Source: Betaproteobacteria bacterium
GTDB taxonomy: Bacteria > Pseudomonadota > Gammaproteobacteria > Burkholderiales > SG8-39
Assembly: GCA_947476535.1 (NCBI GenBank)
Contig: CANJRC010000030.1
Coordinates: 1 to 34,610, forward strand
DNA: 34,610 nucleotides
Direction of reading: 5' to 3'
Position 1 is the first letter of the stretch. The number at the start of each line of letters is the position of its first letter. Positions 8,846-14,765 of this stretch are shown one piece after another. Made by a program: the position numbers and the translations under genes. The notes below the pieces were generated by a model. That model had not been told where the DNA came from. It worked only from the letters and a program-made list of their open reading frames with translations, and did no database searches.

Positions 8846-9772
8846 TCACCGCGACCTGACACCAACAGGTGTTTTCCAGATCCCTTCGATGGGATCGAAG
8901 TGCTCGCTTTGGCCGATGCCCTTCAACCCGTATAGCGCGAGCACGGTGCGAAGCACGCGATAGTGATCGATGCGCTCGCTGTAGGTGCCAGGGCGCACCA
9001 TTGCGCCGGTGAACAGCGTGACGATGCGGTTGCCCTCTGATCCGTCGTCCTCGTCGAAGGTGAGGATGAACAGCCCGTTGTTGGCATCGGCCCAGCGCAC
9101 ATAGGCATCCAGATGCGTCGCGAGCCATGCATCCCCGCGACGTATCGTCTCCGGTTCCCGGCCGTCATGCATGTCGTTGGACTGGTCCGGCACCACCATC
9201 GATACGGTGGGCAGGCGTGCCGGATCGGATGGAAACGCCGAGAACGGCTGGTTCATCGCCGCCGGCAATCCACCGCCTCCCGCCAGTTCACCCTGCTGCC
9301 ACCCGACCACGGGGTTGTGCTTGCGCTGGTAATTCCCGGCCGCGCAGCCCGTGTACCCGACCGCGGGCATGGCCTCCGAATAGATTGCAAACGAACGGCC
9401 CGCCCGCAGCAGTGAGGCGGCCAGATTGTCCCCGCCCACGGCTGCCGGGCATTCGTTGCCTTTCACGACCTGCGTCGAGCCGGAAAAAAGCGCAAGGTAG
9501 TTGGGTTGGCTCGGATGCGTAATGCCGTAGGATTGCGTAAATAACATGCCGCGCCGGGCCAGCGAATTGATGTAAGGCGCCGCCGGATTGCCGATAATGC
9601 GCGAGTACGGCCGGTTTTCCATGATCGCAATGACGATGCGCGAGGGTGCGAAAGGCATGCCGGCGCGGTCGAGCCCTGCGGCAGGCACCTTTGCAGGCAG
9701 CAACAGGAGCACCAGAAGGCAAAGTACTCCCAGTGCTGGATGATCATAATTCTTTGTTTTATTCAATAGCAT
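8846..9772 (-). CDS. Exported phosphoesterase (acid phosphatase/phospholipase C-like)
   Basis: A 308-residue protein of the phosphoesterase family (PF04185; AcpA and phospholipase C relatives). It starts with a signal peptide: basic NKTKN, a leucine-rich core LCLLVLLLLP, and a likely cut after AKVPAA. The mature part has IAIMENRPYS (E52, N53), HPSQPNYLALFSG, VVPDQSNDMHDG and TFDEDDGSEGN. These correspond to the metal-binding and nucleophile regions of the family. It probably acts in the periplasm on phosphate esters. It is transcribed toward the amidohydrolase with a 74-bp gap, so co-transcription is possible. It is divergent from the sulfur dioxygenase gene. Its own ribosome binding site is poor. 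Confidence 0.85.
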   Translation of the reverse strand: MLLNKTKNYDHPALGVLCLLVLLLLPAKVPAAGLDRAGMPFAPSRIVIAIMENRPYSRIIGNPAAPYINSLARRGMLFTQSYGITHPSQPNYLALFSGSTQVVKGNECPAAVGGDNLAASLLRAGRSFAIYSEAMPAVGYTGCAAGNYQRKHNPVVGWQQGELAGGGGLPAAMNQPFSAFPSDPARLPTVSMVVPDQSNDMHDGREPETIRRGDAWLATHLDAYVRWADANNGLFILTFDEDDGSEGNRIVTLFTGAMVRPGTYSERIDHYRVLRTVLALYGLKGIGQSEHFDPIEGIWKTPVGVRSR

Positions 9773-9818
9773 CGGCTATGTCTGATACAAATAGATAAGA
9801 ATATCGGAGCTTGCAACC
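9773..9818. promoter_or_regulatory. Divergent AT-rich promoter region
   Basis: The 46-bp gap between the phosphoesterase (leftward) and the sulfur dioxygenase-rhodanese gene (rightward) is clearly AT-rich against its surroundings, with AAATAGATAAGAATATC in the middle. Both genes must be read from here or from within each other's 5' ends. I cannot assign -35/-10 pairs with confidence. CGGAG precedes the rightward ATG by nine bases and is a plausible ribosome binding site. Confidence 0.4.
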
Positions 9819-10928
9819 ATGACTTTCCGGCAACTGTTCGACCCTGCATCCTCAACCTACACCTATCTTATCGCGGACGACTCCACCCACGAGGCCGTCC
9901 TCATCGATCCGGTCATCGAGCAGCTCGAACGTGACCTCGCGCTCCTGCGCGACAACGGGCTCGCGCTGCGCTACACACTGGACACGCACGTGCACGCAGA
10001 CCATGTCACCGCCGCGCAGGCCATCAAGCAGGCACTCGGTGTTTCCGCAATTACGCAAAGTAATGAAAAGGCAGGCTCAGGGTTGCAAACAGCGGTGTCC
10101 CGCGACTGCAATGCCGCGGGCTACGACCGCTACCTCACCGATGGCGACGTCATCCTCTTCGGGCACGAGGAAATCCTCGTCATTGCCACACCGGGGCACA
10201 CCGCGGGCAGCGTGTCCTTCCTGTGGCGCGACAGGGTCTTCACCGGCGATGCGCTATTGATCGGGGGCTGTGGCCGCACCGACTTCCAGAGCGGCAGCGC
10301 CGAGACCCTCTATCACAGCATCACGGTCAAGCTCTTCGCCCTGGACGAGCAGGTGCTGGTCTATCCCGGCCATGACTACAAGGGGCGGCGCGTCAGCAGC
10401 ATCGGCGAAGAAAAACTGTTCAATGCCCGCATCACGGGCAAGACGAAGGAAGCGTTCGTGCAGACCATGGCCTCGCTCGGCCTGCCCACCCCCAAGCGCA
10501 TCCATGAGGCAGTGCCCGCGAACCTTGTCGGCGGTGCCGAATTGCCAGCGGGGCTGAGGGCACCGGGATCAACGGCCATCGCCGACCGGCAGAGCCTCTC
10601 GGTGCAGCAGTTCTCAGACCAGTGGCGCAAGGCCGATGCCTCCGATCGCGCGCTGCTGATCGACGTGCGCACGCCGGCGGAATTTTTCCAGGAGCATGTC
10701 GATGGGGCGGAAAACATTCCCCTCGACCAGCTGGACGCCATCGCACTGATGGCACGCGCAGGACTCCGACAGCCGATCTTCATCATCTGCCAGACCGGCA
10801 CGCGCAGCCAGCTCGCCACCGAGCGCCTGCGCGCTGCAGGCATGGCACATGTGGTACATGTGGACGGCGGCACCAACGCCTGGCGGATGGCGGGACTGCC
10901 GCTGGCCAAGCAGGGCGCCGCGCGCTGA
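9819..10928 (+). CDS. Persulfide dioxygenase (ETHE1-like MBL fold) fused to rhodanese
   Basis: A 369-residue two-domain protein. Residues 1 to about 240 are an ETHE1-type metallo-beta-lactamase domain with HVHADH at 57-62, the metal ligand H127 in PGHTAGS, D144 in FTGDALL and H185 in YPGHDY. Residues about 265-362 are a rhodanese domain with LLIDVRTPAEF and the active-site loop CQTGTR, where C324 is the persulfide-carrying cysteine. Natural fusions of this order are known (for example PRF of Burkholderia phytofirmans). They couple oxidation of glutathione persulfide to sulfite with thiosulfate formation or use. All key residues are intact. The likely role is sulfide/persulfide detoxification in the cytoplasm. 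No sulfide:quinone reductase gene is nearby. Confidence 0.93.
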   Translation: MTFRQLFDPASSTYTYLIADDSTHEAVLIDPVIEQLERDLALLRDNGLALRYTLDTHVHADHVTAAQAIKQALGVSAITQSNEKAGSGLQTAVSRDCNAAGYDRYLTDGDVILFGHEEILVIATPGHTAGSVSFLWRDRVFTGDALLIGGCGRTDFQSGSAETLYHSITVKLFALDEQVLVYPGHDYKGRRVSSIGEEKLFNARITGKTKEAFVQTMASLGLPTPKRIHEAVPANLVGGAELPAGLRAPGSTAIADRQSLSVQQFSDQWRKADASDRALLIDVRTPAEFFQEHVDGAENIPLDQLDAIALMARAGLRQPIFIICQTGTRSQLATERLRAAGMAHVVHVDGGTNAWRMAGLPLAKQGAAR

Positions 10929-10945
10929 GAACCTGCTTACTCTGA

Positions 10946-11896
10946 TCAGCGCGTTGCTGCGCGCTTGCGCCCAACTGCCTTCACCGCATCGCCGGTGGCG
11001 GCGAACAGCTTGAGCCGCGCCGATGAGCTGATGGCGACAACGGCCGGATGGGCGAGCTTGCGCTCGACCGAGATGGCATAGAACTGATCGGTGATGTCGT
11101 CCGTGCCGCCCAGCGATATCACGCCGAAATGCCTGCAAACCACCGACGCGATGGCCTTGGGCGCGAGGAAGACGCCCGCACCCGCCTCGCCGAACGCCTT
11201 CATCAGCGCGCCATCGTCGAACTCACCGACGATGCGCGGCCGCAGCTGGCGCTGTGATAACCACGACATCAGCCGCGGCCGCACTGCGGAATCCTCGCCC
11301 GGCAAGAGCAACGGAGCACCCTCCAGGCACTCCGGGAACTTTCCCTTCAACTGGCGCGCTAGTCCCGGCGTGGCAAAGAACTCCACGCCGCATTCTCCCA
11401 GCAGGTGGTTGAACCCGCGCACGTTCACGTTGGAGGGCATGGGACGGTCGGAGATCACGATGTCCAGCCGCTGCACCGCGAGGTCCGCCAGTAGGTCCAT
11501 GAACTTGCCCTCGAGGCACACCATGCGCACCGACTCATCCAGGTGCACCGCCGGCTCCACCAGCTGGTAGGCGAGCGACTTCGGTACGGCGTCGATGATG
11601 CCGACCCGGAACACCAGCGCGCGCGACCCCTGCTCGTTGCGCAGCGACTCCTGCAGTTCCTGGCCCAGGGCGAAGATCTGGTCCGCGTAGCCCAGGGCAA
11701 TGCGGCCGGCGTCGGTGAGCTCCATGCGCCGCCCGATGCGATCGAACAAGCGGTAACCGAGCACTTCCTCGAACTGCGTCAGCTGCCCGCTGATGGTCTG
11801 CGGCGTGAGGTGCAGGCGCTCGCCGGCGCGCGTGATGCTGCCCGCCTTGGCCACCGCCCAGAAGTAATGCAGGTGCTTGTAATTGATTGCCGCCAT
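10946..11896 (-). CDS. nhaR: LysR-family transcriptional activator NhaR
   Basis: A 316-residue LysR-type regulator. The N-terminal winged HTH (INYKHLHYFWAVAKAGSITRAGERLHLTPQTISGQLTQFEE) is the NhaR form of the motif, with F/WAVAKAGS and TPQTISGQ. The C-terminal two-lobed effector domain follows, with FRVGIIDAVPKSL and the pocket around FFATPGLARQL. In enterobacteria NhaR senses Na+ and controls nhaA and osmC-type stress genes. Here no nhaA is adjacent. Instead the gene is divergent from an HPF-like / small membrane protein / TerC unit, which is its probable target. AGGA precedes the ATG by a few bases. The family call is secure. Equivalence of the signal to that of E. coli is inferred. Confidence 0.88.
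   Translation of the reverse strand: MAAINYKHLHYFWAVAKAGSITRAGERLHLTPQTISGQLTQFEEVLGYRLFDRIGRRMELTDAGRIALGYADQIFALGQELQESLRNEQGSRALVFRVGIIDAVPKSLAYQLVEPAVHLDESVRMVCLEGKFMDLLADLAVQRLDIVISDRPMPSNVNVRGFNHLLGECGVEFFATPGLARQLKGKFPECLEGAPLLLPGEDSAVRPRLMSWLSQRQLRPRIVGEFDDGALMKAFGEAGAGVFLAPKAIASVVCRHFGVISLGGTDDITDQFYAISVERKLAHPAVVAISSSARLKLFAATGDAVKAVGRKRAATR
10948..10965. other. Possible bidirectional hairpin at convergent gene ends
   Basis: Inverted repeat AGCGCG / CGCGCT around TTGCTG. It begins 20 bp after the sulfur dioxygenase stop and overlaps the last codons of the convergent regulator gene. The genes are only 17 bp apart, so a shared stem here could help end transcription. No T tract is present, so termination is only a possibility. 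Confidence 0.3.
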
Positions 11897-11934
11897 GGAA
11901 TCCTCCGCGAAGCGCCTAGATATATCGTCTTTAC

Positions 11935-11979
11935 CGAATCATATATTAATTATATTCGACTTTTCCTTATGTTTGGCAA
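11935..11979 (-). promoter_or_regulatory. Putative nhaR promoter with overlapping dyad
   Basis: On the minus strand TTGCCA (11979-11974) and a perfect TATAAT (11954-11949) are separated by 19 bp, a slightly long but acceptable sigma-70 spacing. This would start transcription about 45 bp before nhaR. An imperfect dyad, CGAAT (11935-11939) with ATTCG (11954-11958), brackets the -10 region. LysR regulators commonly bind such T/A-rich inverted repeats, so this is a candidate NhaR autoregulation site that also faces the HPF operon. Confidence 0.45.
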
Positions 11980-11997
11980 CCCCTAATCTTCGCCGCA

Positions 11998-12016
11998 GGC
12001 CTGCAAGCCGCAGGCC
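11998..12016 (+). promoter_or_regulatory. Stem-loop / direct repeat in the leader of the HPF-like gene
   Basis: GGCCTGC (11998-12004) and GCAGGCC (12010-12016) form a 7-bp stem with a 5-base loop. The same bases also contain a direct repeat GCCGCAGGCC (11992-12001 and 12007-12016) with a 15-bp period, and a 10-bp palindrome GCAGGCCTGC. It ends about 15 bases before the AGGAGG ribosome binding site, so it could be a protein site or an mRNA structure affecting translation. Confidence 0.45.
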
Positions 12017-12043
12017 CGACACTGAAACCCTAGGAGGAACGAC

Positions 12044-12442
12044 ATGGGATCTGCCCTTCACCTGAGCATCCGTTCGCACGGCTTCACTCTGACACCGGCC
12101 ATCCGCGAGCACACCGAGCGCCGGCTTCGGCTCGCCCTGTCCCACGCCGCCGGCAGCATAACCACCATCACGGTAGTGCTCTCCGATATCAACGGCCCGC
12201 GCGGTGGCCGCGACAAGTGCTGTCGCGTGCGCATCGGCGTCAAGGACCAGCAGCTGATGGTCATCGACGATATCCAAGAAAACCTCTACGTCGCCATCGA
12301 CCGCGCCGCCGACCGTGCTGCGAGAACCGTGTCGCGCAGGATGGGGCGCGCCGTGAACGCTGTGCGCCATCCGCGTGAGCGCCGCGAAGGCAAGACCGGC
12401 GTCGGAGATGCCACCACTGGGGAGGGAGCCGATGCGCACTAA
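12044..12442 (+). CDS. HPF/RaiA-family ribosome-associated protein
   Basis: A 132-residue protein with one S30AE/RaiA domain (about residues 4-105). It has strand LHLSIRSHGF, a helix over TPAIREHTERRLRLAL, the TTITVVLSDING strand, CRVRIGV, and a second helix DNLYVAIDRAADRAARTVSRRM (residue 1 of that segment is E in ENLYV). Family members bind the 30S decoding region and promote ribosome hibernation or dimerisation. The tail after residue 105 is basic then acidic and low-complexity, and no long-HPF dimerisation domain is present. A strong AGGAGGAA precedes the ATG. It is the first gene of a unit running into the small membrane protein and TerC, divergent from nhaR. The exact class (HPF, YfiA or a paralogue) is uncertain. 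Confidence 0.82.
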   Translation: MGSALHLSIRSHGFTLTPAIREHTERRLRLALSHAAGSITTITVVLSDINGPRGGRDKCCRVRIGVKDQQLMVIDDIQENLYVAIDRAADRAARTVSRRMGRAVNAVRHPRERREGKTGVGDATTGEGADAH

Positions 12443-12644
12443 AGCGCCGGCGCACGCGGCCCATTTCCACAAGGTGCGCGACGAGCATGACAGGCTCGAG
12501 GCCCATGCACGCAAACTGGCCAGGCTGCGCCGCAGCCGCGCTTCGTCGGTCGCCATCGTCGCGAGCGACAGGCGCATCCCCGCCCTACGGCTGCTGCTCA
12601 GCGCAACACTGGCGCTCGCGCTGGTGCTTCATTGGTTGCGCTAG
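12432..12644 (+). CDS. Small single-span membrane protein, hypothetical
   Basis: A 70-residue protein beginning MRTKAPAHAAHFHKVRDEHDR. It has a long basic helix-prone segment (residues about 14-40, rich in R, K, H) and one C-terminal hydrophobic stretch, LRLLLSATLALALVLHWLR (about 52-70). The ATG lies 11 bases inside the 3' end of the HPF-like gene, with GGGGAGGGAG just upstream. It is therefore very probably translated by coupling. A tail-anchored topology with the basic part in the cytoplasm is predicted. No family is recognised. The basic arm could contact RNA or phospholipid, but this is only a guess. Confidence 0.6.
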   Translation: MRTKAPAHAAHFHKVRDEHDRLEAHARKLARLRRSRASSVAIVASDRRIPALRLLLSATLALALVLHWLR

Positions 12645-12688
12645 TCACGAGCTAAAATGTCACGGTCGCAACCGAGGGACAACGCTTC

Positions 12689-13663
12689 ATGATCGAGAGC
12701 ATCGGCACCTGGTGGATGTGGGCGGGATTCTTCGTCTTCGTGGCCATCATGATCGCGGTGGACCTTTTCGCCCTCGGCGGCCGGCACGCCCGTAAGATAT
12801 CAATGCGCGAAGCAGCCGGCTGGTCAGTGGTATGGGTATCCATCGCGCTCGCCTTCAACGCGCTGCTCTGGTGGCACCTGGACGCCACCGCCGGGCGCGA
12901 GGTCGCCAACGCCAAGGGGCTGGAATTCCTCACCGGCTACGTCATCGAAAAGGCGTTGGCGGTGGACAACATCTTCGTCTGGCTGATGCTGTTCACCTAC
13001 TTTGCCGTTCCCGCCGAATACCAGCGCCGCGTGCTCCTCTACGGCGTGATCGGCGCGATTGTGATGCGTACCGTCATGATCTTCGCCGGTGCCTGGCTGA
13101 TCAGCCAGTTCCACTGGATCCTGTATTTCTTCGGCGCCTTCCTGGTCTTTACCGCCGTGAAGATGGCCTGGATGGCGGCCGACACGCCGGACCTGGAGAA
13201 GAACCCGCTGCTGCGCTGGATGCGCGGACACCTGCGCATCACGCCCGAATTACATGCAGAGCGCTTTTTCGTCGTCAAGGACGGAGTGCGCTTCGCCACC
13301 CCGCTGCTGCTGGTGCTGGTGCTGGTGGAATTCACCGACCTGGTGTTTGCGGTGGACAGCATTCCGGCCATCTTCGCCATCACCACCGACCCGTTCATCG
13401 TGCTGACCTCCAACGTATTCGCCATCCTCGGCCTGCGGGCAATGTACTTCCTGCTGCAGGACGTCGCCGATCGCTTCCACCTGCTCAAGTACGGCCTCGC
13501 GGGGGTGCTCGGTTTCGTCGGCACCAAGATGCTGGTGGTCGAATGGATCAAGCTGCCCGTGGTCCTGTCGCTGGGCCTCGTGGCGGCAATACTTGCGGCA
13601 TCCGTCGTCGCCAGCCTCCTGTATCCCCCGGCGCCGACATCCGATGGTGCCGCGAGCCGCTGA
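12689..13663 (+). CDS. TerC/Alx-family integral membrane protein
   Basis: A 324-residue polytopic protein of the TerC family with about eight or nine transmembrane helices. The two signature acidic motifs are inside membrane segments: EKALAVDN (about 86-93) and [12 protein letters not shown] (about 213-224). Relatives export manganese or support metalation of exported proteins (Alx, MeeF/YceF-type). E. coli Alx is induced at high pH. GAGGGAC lies about 10 bases before the ATG. Only 44 bp separate it from the small membrane protein, which is too short for a yybP-ykoY manganese riboswitch. Membership in an NhaR-facing unit fits a cation/alkaline stress role. The transported ion is not proven by sequence. 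Confidence 0.92.
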   Translation: MIESIGTWWMWAGFFVFVAIMIAVDLFALGGRHARKISMREAAGWSVVWVSIALAFNALLWWHLDATAGREVANAKGLEFLTGYVIEKALAVDNIFVWLMLFTYFAVPAEYQRRVLLYGVIGAIVMRTVMIFAGAWLISQFHWILYFFGAFLVFTAVKMAWMAADTPDLEKNPLLRWMRGHLRITPELHAERFFVVKDGVRFATPLLLVLVLVEFTDLVFAVDSIPAIFAITTDPFIVLTSNVFAILGLRAMYFLLQDVADRFHLLKYGLAGVLGFVGTKMLVVEWIKLPVVLSLGLVAAILAASVVASLLYPPAPTSDGAASR

Positions 13664-13767
13664 CAGTATGTTTCGCGCACCTGTCCGGTGCCCCGTCGGT
13701 CGGGCAGGAACTGGCGCGAAGCAGGACCCTGACGTAGACTTTCGCGCTTTCATCTGCAACAACGCCC

Positions 13768-14607
13768 ATGAACCTGAAACGACTCCGTAGCGTCCTCGCC
13801 GCACTCTTGGCGCTCGGCTTCGCCGCCGCACACGCCCAGACGCAGGACACCCTCCCGGCCCCGATCGGGCAGGTCAGCAAGGACTCGGTGTGGGTGCCGA
13901 CGCCGGATCTTCTCATCCACCGCATGCTGCAACTGGCGGACACCACGCGCCGCGACTTCGTCATCGACCTGGGATCGGGCGACGGCCGCATCCCCATCGC
14001 AGCAGCCAAGGTTTTCGGCGCGCGCGCGCTGGGGGTCGAACTGGAACAAAACCTCATCGACTATTCCATCCGTTCGGCAAAACGGCAGGGCGTGGCAGGA
14101 CGTGCGAAATTCATCAAGCAGGATCTGTTCGAGACCGACCTGTCCAAGGCGACGGTGATCGCCATGTACATCAGCCCGCCCGTGATGGAGAAGCTGCGGG
14201 CGAAGCTGCTCACGCTCGCACCGGGCACGCGCCTCGTCTCGCACCACTTCACGCTGGGCGATTGGACCCCGGATGAAATGGTGCAGGTGGAGGAGCGCCG
14301 CGCCTACCTGTGGCTGGTACCGGCGCAGGTGGAGGGCCGCTGGGCGATGCGAATGGGCGACACCGATTACGCCCTGCGCTTCGAGCAGGCCCACCAGATG
14401 CTCAGCAGCGCCGCCGACATCGATGGACGCCCCACCACCGCGTTCGGCGCGCGCCTCCGGGGCGACACCATCCGCTTCAACCTGATCGACCGCAACGGCG
14501 ATTCGCGCCTCTTCACGGGCAGGGTGCAGGGCAAGGCCATGCGCGGCGACTCGAACGTGCTGGGCGGTCAGCTGCCGGCCCCCTGGTCCGCGAAGATGCT
14601 GCCCTGA
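13768..14607 (+). CDS. Class I SAM-dependent methyltransferase with N-terminal signal peptide
   Basis: A 279-residue protein. Residues 1-23 look like a signal peptide: MNLKRLRS, a hydrophobic LAALLALGFAAA core, and a likely cut at AHA-Q. The methyltransferase domain has motif I VIDLGSGDGR at 65-74 and the acidic GVELEQN after strand 2. The later region KQDLFETDLSKATVIAMYI resembles the ATPSCKMT/FAM173 protein-lysine methyltransferase family. Residues about 195-279 form an extra C-terminal domain with QAHQMLSSAADIDGR, also seen in homologous secreted forms. A cofactor-dependent methyltransferase in the periplasm would lack SAM, so either the leader is a membrane anchor or the fold has been reused. 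The fold call is firm and the role unknown. Confidence 0.82.
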   Translation: MNLKRLRSVLAALLALGFAAAHAQTQDTLPAPIGQVSKDSVWVPTPDLLIHRMLQLADTTRRDFVIDLGSGDGRIPIAAAKVFGARALGVELEQNLIDYSIRSAKRQGVAGRAKFIKQDLFETDLSKATVIAMYISPPVMEKLRAKLLTLAPGTRLVSHHFTLGDWTPDEMVQVEERRAYLWLVPAQVEGRWAMRMGDTDYALRFEQAHQMLSSAADIDGRPTTAFGARLRGDTIRFNLIDRNGDSRLFTGRVQGKAMRGDSNVLGGQLPAPWSAKMLP

Positions 14608-14631
14608 TCAGGTCATTTAGCCGATTCAAAA

Positions 14632-14651
14632 TGAGGGGATACATCCCCTCA
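14632..14651 (-). terminator. Hairpin at the end of the transglutaminase operon
   Basis: Perfect 9-bp arms TGAGGGGAT / ATCCCCTCA around two bases. Read on the minus strand, the stem is followed by TTTTG, so it can serve as a weak intrinsic terminator for the leftward MoxR-DUF58-transglutaminase operon. On the plus strand it also follows the methyltransferase stop by 24 bp, so it may act in both directions. Confidence 0.5.
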
Positions 14652-14667
14652 GCCCCCCTACATTGAA

Positions 14668-14693
14668 CGGTTGCAAAACAAATATTGCAACCG
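14668..14693. other. Perfect inverted repeat CGGTTGCAA-N8-TTGCAACCG
   Basis: Nine-base arms at 14668-14676 and 14685-14693 with an A/T-only-plus-one-C spacer, in the AT-rich gap between two convergent genes. The even arms and 8-bp spacer look like a dimeric regulator site, or a second stem for termination. No gene start is near enough to make it an obvious operator. Confidence 0.5.
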
Positions 14694-14765
14694 ATAACAA
14701 TTACTGCCACTTTACGTAATAGTTCTTTTACTGTCAGACATGAAAAGGATAAATACTGCCACCAA
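14694..14765. repeat. AT-rich island A with three TACTGNCA boxes
   Basis: TACTGCCA at 14702-14709, TACTGTCA at 14729-14736 and TACTGCCA at 14754-14761, plus a TTACGTAA palindrome at 14712-14719. The last box ends against the transglutaminase stop codon. A related arrangement occurs beyond the other end of the three-gene cluster (19301-19360), in the same orientation. The function is not known. Confidence 0.45.

Noticed and set aside
8772..9128. 119-residue N-terminal extension of the amidohydrolase
   Set aside because: The extension runs through the exported phosphoesterase gene in another frame; the family N-terminus begins ITDAQVHLW with an RBS at 8771.
10948..10965. Canonical Rho-independent terminator between convergent genes
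   Set aside because: A 6-bp stem exists but no T tract follows on either strand; it is kept only as a low-confidence hairpin.
12645..12688. yybP-ykoY manganese riboswitch expected before TerC/Alx genes
   Set aside because: Only 44 bp are available and neither of the conserved loops can fit.
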